Shown: positions 15,771-24,122 of the stretch, in pieces | Numbering within the stretch: the first letter of the stretch is position 1 | Layout: the number at the start of each line of letters is the position of its first letter | Assembly: GCF_001667775.1 (NCBI RefSeq) | Contig: NZ_LZJI01000045.1 | Span: forward strand, 1 to 42,589 | Source: Mycobacterium sp. E1747 | Lineage (GTDB): Bacteria; Actinomycetota; Actinomycetes; Mycobacteriales; Mycobacteriaceae | Direction of reading: 5' to 3' | DNA length: 42,589 nt | Notes under the pieces: generated by a model | Databases searched by the model: none | The model's input: the letters and a program-made list of their open reading frames with translations, nothing else | What the model was told of the DNA's origin: nothing | Program-made: the position numbers and the translations under genes

Positions 15771-17303
15771 CTACTCCGACGCCGGCCGTGAGTACTTCTG
15801 CACCAGTTCGCCCTTGAACAGCTTTCCGGTGTCGCTGCGGGGCAACCGTACTTCGAACGATATCGACCGCGGGCACTTGTAGCCGGCCAGGCGCTCACGA
15901 AGCCAGCACAGGAGCTCTTCGGCGACGTCGGTGTTCGCATCCGCGGGGTCCACCATCTGAAGCACGGCCTTGACCGACTGGCCCATCTCGTCGTCAGTAA
16001 CGCCGAAGACAGCGGCGTCGAGCACTTTGGGATGGCTGATCAGCAGATCCTCGGCCTCCTGCGGATAAATGTTGACCCCTCCGCTGATGATCACGTGATG
16101 CTGGCGGTCGGTGAGATAGAGGTATCCACAGGCATCGAGGTATCCGATGTCGCCGACCGTGCACCAGCCGCGTGAATTCCTGGCTTGCGCCGTCTTGGCT
16201 TCGTCGTTGAGGTACTCGAAGAATCGGCCGCCTTCGTAGTAGATCGTGCCGGGGGTGCCCGGCGGAACCTCCGCGCCTTCGTCATCGAGGACGTGAGGAG
16301 TGCCGACCAACGGCTTGCCGACCGAGCCGGGGTGGCTCAACCACTCCGCGGCGGTGATGAAGGACACCCCGATGGCCTCCGAGGCGGCGTAATACTCGTC
16401 GATTATCGGCCCCCACCAGTCGATCATTCGTCGCTTGATATCGATGGGGCACGGGGCCGCCGCGTGCACGACGCGTCGCAGGCTCGACACGTCGTACGCG
16501 GTGCGAATGTCCTCGGGTAGCTTCAACATGCGGACGAACATGGCGGGAACGAACTGGGCGTGCGTGATGCGATATCGCTCGATGCTTTGGAGCGCCTCCT
16601 CGGCGTCGAACTTCTCCATCACGACGACGGTCCCACCCAGGGCTTGTACCGACATCGACCACATGGACGGTGCCGTGTGATACAGCGGGGCGGGACTGAG
16701 ATAGACGGCCTGGCCGGTGATCCCCATAGCGGAGAGCAGCGGAGTGAGCATGGCGGGGCACTCGGCCGGCGAGGCGTTCGGCAGATCCCGGCGAATGCCC
16801 TTCGGGCGACCGGTGGTACCCGACGAGTACTGGAGTAGATCGCCTTCGCGCTCGTCGTTGATCGGCGTAATCGGCTCGCCGGACGCGCATTCCGGATAGC
16901 GAGCCCAGCCGGTGAGGTCGGAGTCGGCTATCAGAAGAATCTCGGGCAGACCGCGCGGGAGGTGTCGGGCGAGGTTTTCGCAGACTTCTCGGGTCGCTGA
17001 TGATCCGATGAGGGCCTTGGCTGCGCTGTTGTCAACGATGTAGGCCGCTTCGCGCGCCGTCAGATGGGTGTTGATCAAGGCGTAGTAGAGGCCGCACCGG
17101 CGTGCCGCCCACATCACGACGTGGATGTGGGCGTTGTTCTCCATGATCGCGGCGACGGTGTCGCCCTCTCGGAGACCGGCTCGCCGGAAGTAGTGGGCGA
17201 GCTGATTGGCACGCGCCTCCAACTCCGCGAAGCTGACCACCGCGCCGGACGGGTGCATGATGACGGCCGGTGCGGAAGAATTCGCGTGCGCACGTATCTG
17301 CAA
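15771..17303 (-). CDS. Acyl-CoA synthetase (AMP-binding, FadD-like)
   Basis: A 510-residue class I adenylate-forming enzyme. The phosphate loop is YSSGTTGRPKGIRR (about residue 155-170), the acyl-adenylate motif YYAASEAIG lies near 305, and the hinge region is DRQHHVIISGGVNIYPQEAE. The C-terminal catalytic lysine is in SDTGKLFKGEL. It converts a carboxylic acid, ATP and CoA into an acyl-CoA, AMP and pyrophosphate. The ATG at 17303 follows AGGAAGGAAAGGCAC. It is the first gene of a two-gene unit with the TetR regulator downstream. Two further synthetases are encoded at 33918 and 36950, so the region can activate more than one acid or the same acid at several stages. Confidence 0.93.
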   Translation of the reverse strand: MQIRAHANSSAPAVIMHPSGAVVSFAELEARANQLAHYFRRAGLREGDTVAAIMENNAHIHVVMWAARRCGLYYALINTHLTAREAAYIVDNSAAKALIGSSATREVCENLARHLPRGLPEILLIADSDLTGWARYPECASGEPITPINDEREGDLLQYSSGTTGRPKGIRRDLPNASPAECPAMLTPLLSAMGITGQAVYLSPAPLYHTAPSMWSMSVQALGGTVVVMEKFDAEEALQSIERYRITHAQFVPAMFVRMLKLPEDIRTAYDVSSLRRVVHAAAPCPIDIKRRMIDWWGPIIDEYYAASEAIGVSFITAAEWLSHPGSVGKPLVGTPHVLDDEGAEVPPGTPGTIYYEGGRFFEYLNDEAKTAQARNSRGWCTVGDIGYLDACGYLYLTDRQHHVIISGGVNIYPQEAEDLLISHPKVLDAAVFGVTDDEMGQSVKAVLQMVDPADANTDVAEELLCWLRERLAGYKCPRSISFEVRLPRSDTGKLFKGELVQKYSRPASE

Positions 17304-17585
17304 TGTGCCTTTCCTTCCTGGTGATTTGGCCGCCGCGAGTTGATCTCGACGGAACCCCGTTCAGGGGTGAGCGCGAAGTGTGCGGTGCGTCGACCTCACC
17401 GTCGTCGGCATCAGGTTGTCGGTCGAACCCGGCTTGCGCATCGACAGCCTCTTCGGTCGAACGTCCGTCTGTGCATAAGTGATGCCATGCGCGACAAAAA
17501 GTTCAATCACTGGGCACCTGAGAGCAGCAGACAGGAATCAAAGATGACGTCATGCGGTCGTCGAGGATTCTGCAACCGTCTACCC
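17304..17585. other. Promoter region of the acyl-CoA synthetase; nothing coding
   Basis: No gene recognised. CGGTCGAAC occurs twice (17420-17428 and 17454-17462), 34 nt apart, upstream of the synthetase start at 17303. The perfect 10-bp palindrome ATGACGTCAT is at 17544-17553. Either could bind the co-transcribed TetR protein, but there is no further support. Confidence 0.4.
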
Positions 17586-18638
17586 TCACTCGAAGCCCAG
17601 GTGATCCCGACCGGCCGATGCGAGCAGTCGAAGCTGATGGTCGAGGTCTTCCGCCGCGCTTGCGGTCGGCAGCAGCAGCAAGGTATCGACACCGGCACCC
17701 GCGTACGCATTGAGGCGTTCCCGTACTCGTCCGACGGGCCCACACAGGCACGTACTGTCGATCATCTCGGGCGTCAGAGCACGGGCCGCCTCGGACTTCC
17801 GGCCCGAGAGGAACAACTCCTGAATTCGACGAGCCTCGTTGGCAAAACCATACTGAGCCATGAGCTTCGCGTAGAAGTTCTTTTCCAGGGCACCCATGCC
17901 TCCGACGTACAGAGACAAGATGGGTCGCATCGCGTCGCGGGCGCGGTCGACATCTTCGTCGATGCGGAACGGAACCTGTGGACACACCTTGACTGACGTC
18001 GGATCCCGGCCAGCCGACCGTACCCCCTCGATCAGGGGCGCACGAAGTGCATCGACGTGTTCGGGTGAGAAGAAGGTAGGCATCCACCCGTCGGCGATCT
18101 CGCCCGCCAGTGCGACGTTCCGAGGACCAATAGCGGCCAGCAGTATGGGAATTCGGGACTGAACCGTTGCGATGGTGAGTTTCAACGGCTTGCCCGGTCC
18201 GTCAGGTAACGGGAGATCGATAGTATCGCCGTGGTACTCGACCCGGTGTCGCGCCAAGGTCATTCGTAGTACGTCGACGTACTCGCGAGTTCTGGTCAAG
18301 GGTGATCCGTATCGGACTCCGTACCAGCCCTCGGACACTTGAGGGCCGGATAGACCGAGGCCCAGACTGAAGCGACCGTCGGACAGAGTGTCCAGGGTCG
18401 CCGCACTCATCGCCGTCATGGTCGGGGGCCTACCGGGGATCTGCATAATCGAGGAACCGAGCTTGATTCGCTTGGTCTGCGCCGCAAGCCATGCCAGCAC
18501 GCTGACCGCATCGGAACCGTATCCCTCGGCGACCCACAATGAGTCGAAGCCCAACTGCTCGGCTGCCACAGCCAACGTTGCCTGGTCGTCTTTCGTGAAT
18601 CCCAGGCCCCAGTACGCAAGGGCCACACCGATTCTCAT
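17586..18638 (-). CDS. LLM-class F420/flavin-dependent oxidoreductase
   Basis: About 350 residues from ATG 18638; a GTG at 18683 would add 15 residues that do not look like the family. The N-terminus MRIGVALAYWGLGF is the start of the barrel. LGFDSLWVAEGYGSDAVSVL and LGLGLSGPQVSEGWYGVRYG are the flavin-side motifs of mycobacterial F420-type LLM proteins (Rv3520c-like from memory). The C-terminus has LCGPVGRVRERLNAYAGAGV. A hydride transfer or oxygenation on a CoA-bound or ring substrate is expected. It is the second gene of a unit with the CaiB-type CoA-transferase upstream. Confidence 0.88.
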   Translation of the reverse strand: MRIGVALAYWGLGFTKDDQATLAVAAEQLGFDSLWVAEGYGSDAVSVLAWLAAQTKRIKLGSSIMQIPGRPPTMTAMSAATLDTLSDGRFSLGLGLSGPQVSEGWYGVRYGSPLTRTREYVDVLRMTLARHRVEYHGDTIDLPLPDGPGKPLKLTIATVQSRIPILLAAIGPRNVALAGEIADGWMPTFFSPEHVDALRAPLIEGVRSAGRDPTSVKVCPQVPFRIDEDVDRARDAMRPILSLYVGGMGALEKNFYAKLMAQYGFANEARRIQELFLSGRKSEAARALTPEMIDSTCLCGPVGRVRERLNAYAGAGVDTLLLLPTASAAEDLDHQLRLLASAGRDHLGFE

Positions 18639-18726
18639 GGGGTCATCGGCTCGGGCCGATGGCCGATCAACCTTCTCTATCACCGTCGCGCGACGTTTCC
18701 CTCGTGTGGGGACGAGCTTGGATGGC

Positions 18727-19962
18727 TCATGTCACCGCCCCGTCGATCTTGAGCTGCAGGATCTGCTCCTCGTCCAACCCCAGTTCGCGCAATACGTCAT
18801 CGGTGTGTTCGGCGAAGGCCGGCGCCCTGGTGAGGTTGATGGCGGACTCGTCGAACTGCACGGGGTTAACCACCAGCTCTTGAGTGTGACCGTCCGCGTC
18901 CACGACTTCGGCGATCATCCCGTTCGCACGCAGCGATGCATCCTGGCCGACCTCCCAGGCGTTCTGCACCGCAGCCCACTGGCCGGCGCCCTGCGACAGG
19001 GTAGTAACCCAGTACTCGTAGTCGTGCCCGGCGAAAAGGTCCGCGACGATGTCGGCAGCGGCTGGCGCATTGGCCATGAGATTCTCGACGGTATAGAAGC
19101 GCTCGTCGTCGCAGAGATCGGGACGACCGGCAAGCTTGCAGAACTCCGGCCAATAACGTCCGGGTTGAAGCATCGCCAGTTCGATCCACCGGTCGTCGGC
19201 GGTGCGATAAGGGCCGATGAGCGGGTTGGTCGCGGAGCCGTGCTTGGGCAACGTGGCGGCGGGCAGGGGTGCCCCGTTCATCAACGCGAGGTTGACCGAG
19301 AACTGGGTGGCCCAGGCTCCCACGCCGAGCAACGAGACGTCGACGATGGACGGCTCACCGGTGACGGCCCGCGAGTACAGTGCCGCTGCGATGCCGCCGG
19401 CGATCGTCATCCCGCCGAGCGAGTCGCCGTACGCGCCTGCCGGCATGCGTGCCATGCTGTCGGCGCCCGGCGGGGTCACTCCGGCAGCCGAACCCGCTCG
19501 GGCCCAGAACGCGGTGCTGTCGAACCCGCCCTTGTCCGCCTCCGGTCCGCGCTGGCCGAAACCGCTCCCGCGCACATACACGATGTTCGGATTGATCGCA
19601 CGAATGTCATCGACCTCGATGCCGAGGTGGCGACGAACCGCAGGTAGGTAGTTGGTGAGAAAGACGTCGCTCTTCGCTACCAGTTGCTCCAACACTGGCC
19701 GGCAAGCCGGATTGTCGAGCGCCAGCCCGATACTGCGCTTGCCCCGGTTCGGGCCCTCCATGATCGGAAAGAACGAGGAGTCCTTTTTGGCCGTCTCCAA
19801 GCCGAGCAGCCTTACGAGCCCTCGCTGCGCGTCTCCGCGCTCGGCATGTTCGACCTTGACCACCTCAGCCCCCCAGTCCGCCAACACCGCGCCCGCCGCT
19901 GGAACGAAGGTGTACTGGGCGACTTCCAGGACGCGAACACCTGCCATGGGTCGTTGCGACAT
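18727..19962 (-). CDS. CaiB/BaiF (class III) CoA-transferase
   Basis: A 411-residue protein of normal family length. The N-terminus is GVRVLEVAQYTFVPAAGAVL and ADWGAEVVKVEH. The catalytic aspartate is Asp180 in GAYGDSLGGMTIAGGI, where the enzyme forms a mixed anhydride and then a glutamyl/aspartyl-CoA thioester. Class III transferases move CoA between carboxylates, or racemise or activate acyl-CoAs such as steroid acids and 2-methyl-branched acids. The ATG at 19962 is 65 nt from the phased operator at 20027-20053, which lies midway to the divergent gene at 20120. It leads an operon with the LLM oxidoreductase. Confidence 0.92.
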   Translation of the reverse strand: MSQRPMAGVRVLEVAQYTFVPAAGAVLADWGAEVVKVEHAERGDAQRGLVRLLGLETAKKDSSFFPIMEGPNRGKRSIGLALDNPACRPVLEQLVAKSDVFLTNYLPAVRRHLGIEVDDIRAINPNIVYVRGSGFGQRGPEADKGGFDSTAFWARAGSAAGVTPPGADSMARMPAGAYGDSLGGMTIAGGIAAALYSRAVTGEPSIVDVSLLGVGAWATQFSVNLALMNGAPLPAATLPKHGSATNPLIGPYRTADDRWIELAMLQPGRYWPEFCKLAGRPDLCDDERFYTVENLMANAPAAADIVADLFAGHDYEYWVTTLSQGAGQWAAVQNAWEVGQDASLRANGMIAEVVDADGHTQELVVNPVQFDESAINLTRAPAFAEHTDDVLRELGLDEEQILQLKIDGAVT

Positions 19963-20005
19963 CGGGCTCTCCTATTGTGCTGAGATGGCGGTCACCGGGC
20001 GGCCT

Positions 20006-20022
20006 TGATGCGAGACGCATCA
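20006..20022. promoter_or_regulatory. Perfect 7-bp-arm inverted repeat in the CaiB/APH divergent promoter
   Basis: TGATGCG-AGA-CGCATCA, a perfect palindrome with a three-base centre. It lies 43 nt upstream of the CaiB gene start and 5 nt from the phased operator at 20027. The length and compactness fit a dimeric TetR- or GntR-type operator. Confidence 0.5.
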
Positions 20023-20026
20023 CATG

Positions 20027-20053
20027 GGTAACCTAGTATACGACGATAGGCCT
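20027..20053. promoter_or_regulatory. 9-bp phased operator-like element (ACCTAGT type)
   Basis: Units GGTAACCTA, GTATACGAC, GATAGGCCT. It contains TAAC-CTA-GTAT and the hexamer GTATAC, which fits the general GntR-family half-site rule (GT-M-K-AC). It is placed almost exactly midway between the divergent starts at 19962 and 20120. Confidence 0.6.
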
Positions 20054-20119
20054 CAGACTTGTGCCGGCAGGCTCGACGATAATCAGCTCGGCCAATCGCA
20101 CAACATCGAAGGGTAGGAA

Positions 20120-21505
20120 GTGACCGAGACCGCGACAATGCCCGAAACCGTTGGCGCGTGGTTGAAGTCGATCACCGGTGCAGCGGCGATCGCAGCGCAG
20201 CGGCGGCCGGGTGGCGGCCGCCGCGAAGCCTGGCTGGTCGACGCGCACATGCCGGACGGCTCGACGCAGGAATTGTTCATGCGGCTGGATCGCAGCGATC
20301 CCGTCCAGTCGGGCGATCCGTTCACCCTCGAGCGCGAAGCGCGGTTTTACGCGGCGTTGCAGCACACCGACGTGCCGGTTCCACGGCTGGTGGGCTCGCA
20401 TCCGGACATGCAGGCAATCCTCACTGAACGGGTCGAGGGTGAGCCGTGGTTTTCCCGGTTGACCGACGAGACCGCGCGCGTCGCCGTCGCCAGCGAGTTC
20501 ATGTCAAAGCTCGCCGCATTGCACAGCGTGGACATCGGGCGGGTTGAGCTCGACGAGCCACGGGGCAGTATGCGGGAGTGTGTGGAGGCCGACATCGCCA
20601 GGTGGGAGCGGCTGTACCGCTTCGGCGACGCACCCAAAAATCCGACCATCGAGTTCGCGCTGCGATGGCTCACCTCCCACATCCCGGATACCTGTGACAT
20701 AGCTCCGGTCATCGTCCAAGGGGACACCGGACCCGGTAACTTCCTCTACGCCGACGGACGCGTCACTGCGGTGCTGGACTGGGAGTTGGCGCATTTCGGC
20801 GATCCAATGGCCGACCTCGGATGGCTGGCGCTGCGTGCCGTTCAGGAACCGTTCACCGATCTCGCCGAGCGCTTCGGCGACTACGAGCGCGCGACCGGCC
20901 AGTCGGTCGATCTTGCTCGCGTGCGCTACTACCGGATCTTTGCCGAGCTGAAGGTAGTCATTCTCGGTTATCGCCGGACCATCGACGTGGACCTGCTCAG
21001 CGAAGTCGGTAACACCCTGGGATATGAGGCGCTGCACGGCCGTCTGCTCGCTGACGCTCTGGCCGAGGAGTGTGGCGCCGAGCCGGTCCTGCCCGCACCA
21101 CCGGAGATCGCCCCTGGCGGCGACGACTGGCTGTTCGAGGTGGCGCTTGCGCAATTGAAGGACATCATCGTTCCCGGCAGCAAAGACGCGTTCGTGGCAC
21201 TGCGCGCGAAGGGCCTGGCGCGGATCATCAAGTATCTGCGTGAGTCCGATAGGCTTCGTGACTGGCGCAGCACGTGTGAACTCGATGCCGCGGAGTCGAT
21301 CCTCGGCTACCGTCCGCCGACGAATGTGGAAGCGGCGCAACGGGTTGCGGAGATGATCGATGAACATGCCATCGGCGACCCACGATTCGTTGAGTACCTC
21401 TGGGTTTGCGCGCACGTCTTCCAAGAATTACTCAGGCCCTCGATGGGCGTTCTCGCCCAGCGCCGATTCGACCCCCTGCCTGACGAATCCGTCACCGTCC
21501 ACTGA
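20120..21505 (+). CDS. Aminoglycoside-phosphotransferase-like (APH fold) kinase family protein
   Basis: A 461-residue protein starting at GTG 20120 behind GGGTAGGAA. The kinase fold landmarks are present: VIVQGDTGPGNFLY (Asp202 as catalytic base, Asn207) and AVLDWELAHFGDP (Asp220 binding metal). The usual His before Gly-Asp is Gln200. Proteins of this kind next to ACAD and CoA-transferase genes are common in mycobacteria and resemble the N-terminal kinase domain of ACAD10/11, which phosphorylates 4-hydroxyacyl-CoAs. A small-molecule hydroxyl kinase is therefore plausible, and antibiotic resistance is unlikely. The C-terminal 130 residues form an extra helical region without a known motif. A P450 gene follows after 32 nt. 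Confidence 0.82.
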   Translation: MTETATMPETVGAWLKSITGAAAIAAQRRPGGGRREAWLVDAHMPDGSTQELFMRLDRSDPVQSGDPFTLEREARFYAALQHTDVPVPRLVGSHPDMQAILTERVEGEPWFSRLTDETARVAVASEFMSKLAALHSVDIGRVELDEPRGSMRECVEADIARWERLYRFGDAPKNPTIEFALRWLTSHIPDTCDIAPVIVQGDTGPGNFLYADGRVTAVLDWELAHFGDPMADLGWLALRAVQEPFTDLAERFGDYERATGQSVDLARVRYYRIFAELKVVILGYRRTIDVDLLSEVGNTLGYEALHGRLLADALAEECGAEPVLPAPPEIAPGGDDWLFEVALAQLKDIIVPGSKDAFVALRAKGLARIIKYLRESDRLRDWRSTCELDAAESILGYRPPTNVEAAQRVAEMIDEHAIGDPRFVEYLWVCAHVFQELLRPSMGVLAQRRFDPLPDESVTVH

Positions 21506-21537
21506 CACATCGCACGAACAACTCACCGAGGAGCAGC

Positions 21538-22746
21538 ATGTCCACGCCCAACGACACGACCGCCGACGACTACACCTTCCTAAGGCCCGGTAAGGATCCG
21601 GTGTGTTCGAACTTCGCGCGGATGGACCGGCTTCAGGCCGAGCACCGTCCTTATCTTCGGGCCGAGGAGCCGACGAACAGCTACTGGGTGATGACCGATC
21701 ACGACGCCATTCTCGAAGGATTTCAGAAGCCCGAGCTGTTCTCGAGCACCGTGATGGTTCCGATCGAGCCGAACCCTCTCTACAAGTGGATTCCGGTCAT
21801 GCTCGACCCGCCCGAGCACAATCGTTGGCGTCACCTGCTCGGTCTGTACTTCTCGCCGGGTCGTGTCAAACAGGCCGCCGACGAACAGCGCAAGTTCGCA
21901 ATCGAACTCATCGAAGGTTTCCGCGCCTCGGGGTCATGCGATTTCTACAACGACTTCGCCGCGGTATACCCGACTACGATCTTCCTACAGATCATGGGTC
22001 TTCCGGTCGACAAGCTGCCCGACTTCATGGTCTGGGAGCACAAGATCCTGCACGCCGATCCGGCGACCGACCCCGACTTGGCGCAGCAGTTCGGGGCGAT
22101 GATGGAGGTCGTCGGGTACTTCTCCGGATTGATCAACGAGCGACGCAACGACCCGAGTACCCGTGGCGACGACCTCGTGAGCCACGCGATCGACTGGGAG
22201 ATCGACGGACAGCCGCCCACCGACGAGGACATCTTGTCGTGCATGCTGCTGCTGTTCATGGCGGGATTGGACACCGTGGCCTCCCAACTGTGCTACACGT
22301 TCTGGCACCTCGCTACCCACCCCGCCGATCGGCAGCGCATCGTCGCCGATCCGACGATCCTGCCAGTAGCCATCGAGGAGTTCCTCCGCGCCTATCCGAT
22401 AGTCCAGTCGGCGCGAAAAGCCACGCAGGACATCGATTTTCACGGATGTCCGATCAAGAAGGGGGACATGGTGGCGTTGCCACTCGCCATGGCGAACCGC
22501 GACCCGAAGGTCTTCGAACGCGGCGGCCAGGTGGACCTCGACGCTCCACGGCCGCGCCACATCAGCTTCGGCGCCGGCCCGCACCGTTGTCTGGGATCGC
22601 ACCTGGCGCGTCAAGAGATGTTGATCGTGTTGGAGGAATGGCACCGGCTGATTCCCGAATACGGACTCGCCGATGACACCGTCGCCGTCGAACACATTGG
22701 CGGCGTCTACGGTATCGATCGACTGCCGCTCCGGTGGCCGGTGTAG
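21538..22746 (+). CDS. Cytochrome P450
   Basis: A 402-residue soluble P450 starting at ATG 21538 after GAGGAGCAGC. It shows AGLDT at residues 242-246, ExxR as EFLR at 281-284, and the heme loop FGAGPHRCLGSHLARQE with Cys351. It is close in layout to the P450 at 12925-14148 (same YKWIP-MLDPPEH region and the same K-helix surroundings RAY), so the two are probably a duplication with separate substrates or positions. It is co-transcribed with the APH-like gene under the operator at 20027. No reductase is nearby; the ferredoxin at 31286 is a candidate electron donor. Confidence 0.95.
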   Translation: MSTPNDTTADDYTFLRPGKDPVCSNFARMDRLQAEHRPYLRAEEPTNSYWVMTDHDAILEGFQKPELFSSTVMVPIEPNPLYKWIPVMLDPPEHNRWRHLLGLYFSPGRVKQAADEQRKFAIELIEGFRASGSCDFYNDFAAVYPTTIFLQIMGLPVDKLPDFMVWEHKILHADPATDPDLAQQFGAMMEVVGYFSGLINERRNDPSTRGDDLVSHAIDWEIDGQPPTDEDILSCMLLLFMAGLDTVASQLCYTFWHLATHPADRQRIVADPTILPVAIEEFLRAYPIVQSARKATQDIDFHGCPIKKGDMVALPLAMANRDPKVFERGGQVDLDAPRPRHISFGAGPHRCLGSHLARQEMLIVLEEWHRLIPEYGLADDTVAVEHIGGVYGIDRLPLRWPV

Positions 22747-22822
22747 CGCTTAAGCGGACGCTCCTCTGCGCAACGGCGCGGACGCGGACAGCGTGTCGCC
22801 CCACGGGGGAACGCGGCAGCGG

Positions 22823-23614
22823 TCAATGAAGCAGATCGACAACCCGTGCCTTCTCGTGCCCTTTGAGCAGGCTGGCAGCCGAGTTCTCCATGTGCCGCCG
22901 CCAGTGCTTCTCGGCCTCTGCGCCGTCGCTTGCAGCGACGAGTTGTGTCAGCCGACGGTAGGAGCGCAGGAGGCGGTCGAACTGCGTCGGGGTCATCGGA
23001 CGCCGGTCGTCTTGTAGCACGGCCACGGTGTGACGGGTTGCGATCTCGTGGAGCATCCCTGCGATCAGGCTGAGGGTCGCGTTGCCGGACAGCTCGACCA
23101 GACGCCGGTGGAGGTGACCCGACGCGGAGCCTAATCGCCCCGAATGCCATTCTTCGGGTACGGATTCGACGATGTCGTGTAGCTCCGACTTTGCGGCGAT
23201 GGTTCCGCTGTCGGCGAGAAGCCCCGCGGCCAGCGGTTCGATCGAGATTCGCGCCGCCATGACGTCGGACAGAGTGGCGCCGGAGAGCTCGAGTAACAGT
23301 GCCGCTGGCCTGGCGACCGCCTCGGGGCCCGGCACGCGGATCCGAGCACCCGTGCGTGAACCGCGTCGCACCTCGACGAGCCCTTCGGACTCAAGCACTC
23401 GGACCGCCTCGCGCAGTGTCGGCCGACTCACGTGGAAGTGCTCCATGAGCTCTGCCTCCTGCGGCAGGTAGTCACCCTCCTCGAGTTGGCGCAGCACGAT
23501 CATTCGACGAAGGGTCGCCGCAACGAGTTCCGCCGTTTTCGGCGATCTGACACCGCCGCGCCTGGTCAGCAGCATGGATTCGATCATCGGGGCCAACGGT
23601 GACCGTTCAGGCAA
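22823..23614 (-). CDS. FadR-subfamily GntR transcriptional regulator (paralogue of 28321-29106)
   Basis: About 263 residues from TTG 23614, chosen because AGGAGCACTCCG precedes it exactly as AGGAGACACTCGG precedes the TTG of the paralogue at 29106. A longer frame would run into the operator. The winged helix has DYLPQEAELMEHFHVSRPTL and EAVRVLESEGLVEVRRGSR, and then a GARIRVPGPEAVARP linker shared with the paralogue. The FCD domain follows, with GHLHRRLVELSGNATLSLIA and a final KHWRRHMENSAASLL. Ligand probably an acyl-CoA or organic acid. The phased element at 23651-23677 lies 37 nt upstream, suggesting autoregulation. Confidence 0.93.
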   Translation of the reverse strand: MPERSPLAPMIESMLLTRRGGVRSPKTAELVAATLRRMIVLRQLEEGDYLPQEAELMEHFHVSRPTLREAVRVLESEGLVEVRRGSRTGARIRVPGPEAVARPAALLLELSGATLSDVMAARISIEPLAAGLLADSGTIAAKSELHDIVESVPEEWHSGRLGSASGHLHRRLVELSGNATLSLIAGMLHEIATRHTVAVLQDDRRPMTPTQFDRLLRSYRRLTQLVAASDGAEAEKHWRRHMENSAASLLKGHEKARVVDLLH

Positions 23615-23650
23615 CGGAGTGCTCCTATGATCGAGACCTATACCTTCGAA

Positions 23651-23677
23651 GTTTACCAAGTAAACCGCGTATACGAT
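23651..23677. promoter_or_regulatory. 9-bp phased operator-like element at a GntR gene
   Basis: Units GTTTACCAA, GTAAACCGC, GTATACGAT: three GTnnAC hexamers each followed by three bases. The first two form the dyad TTTAC-CAA-GTAAA. It sits 37 nt ahead of the TTG start at 23614. Confidence 0.65.
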
Positions 23678-24053
23678 CTAATGGTCAGCATGATGGACGA
23701 CTTCGGACGAGCGCCCGTGGGCCAGCGGGGAACAGGTGCGTCGCCCGAATCGGGGGCCCAGCGAAGTACGCTCCACTCCACCCAATCGACGTATGTGCTA
23801 TCAGGGCGGTCACGGTGGAACCGGTTGGAGCGAATACTTGCTATCCTGCGGCGCGCCGCAATCGAGGCCAATGCGATAACCCCGGTGGCAGCGATATCAA
23901 GAACGCGCCCAGGAGTGGACTATCGGGGATAGTCACCGGCTGGACGGTGGCGACCCCAGTCATCGTGCCGTAGTGCCGTTGACGCTGCGCACAACCTGCT
24001 GAGGATCGCCCGCCGCCGCGGCCGTCGGGATATCGACTTGACGCGAAGACGTC
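23678..24053. other. Intergenic between divergent regulator and ACAD genes
   Basis: About 375 bases with no gene recognised. Frames on both strands are short and lack ribosome sites. It separates two phased operator-like elements (23651 and 24054), so promoters for both directions must lie here or at those elements. Confidence 0.45.
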
Positions 24054-24071
24054 TGTAACCTAGTAAGCGAT
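24054..24071. promoter_or_regulatory. 9-bp phased operator-like element before an ACAD gene
   Basis: Units TGTAACCTA and GTAAGCGAT, with the core TAAC-CTA-GTAA. It ends 51 nt before the TTG start at 24123. The third unit (GTGCGGCGC) is degenerate. Confidence 0.55.
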
Positions 24072-24122
24072 GTGCGGCGCGGAGCGCCTACTTTCGGTGG
24101 TCTAGAACCTGGGAGCGAGACA

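Noticed and set aside
17544..17553. ATGACGTCAT palindrome as an operator
   Set aside because: A 10-bp palindrome of this kind occurs by chance and it is not near a start codon; noted only in the intergenic entry.
18388..19647. 419-residue plus-strand frame antisense to the LLM and CoA-transferase genes
   Set aside because: Low-complexity high-GC antisense frame. The minus-strand proteins carry complete family motifs.
20120..21505. Aminoglycoside resistance gene
   Set aside because: The APH fold alone does not imply resistance. Length, neighbours and the altered catalytic loop fit the ACAD-associated kinase group.
21603..22676. Long plus-strand frame inside the P450 gene
   Set aside because: Arg/Pro-rich shadow frame of a high-GC gene. 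The P450 frame has all heme and oxygen motifs.
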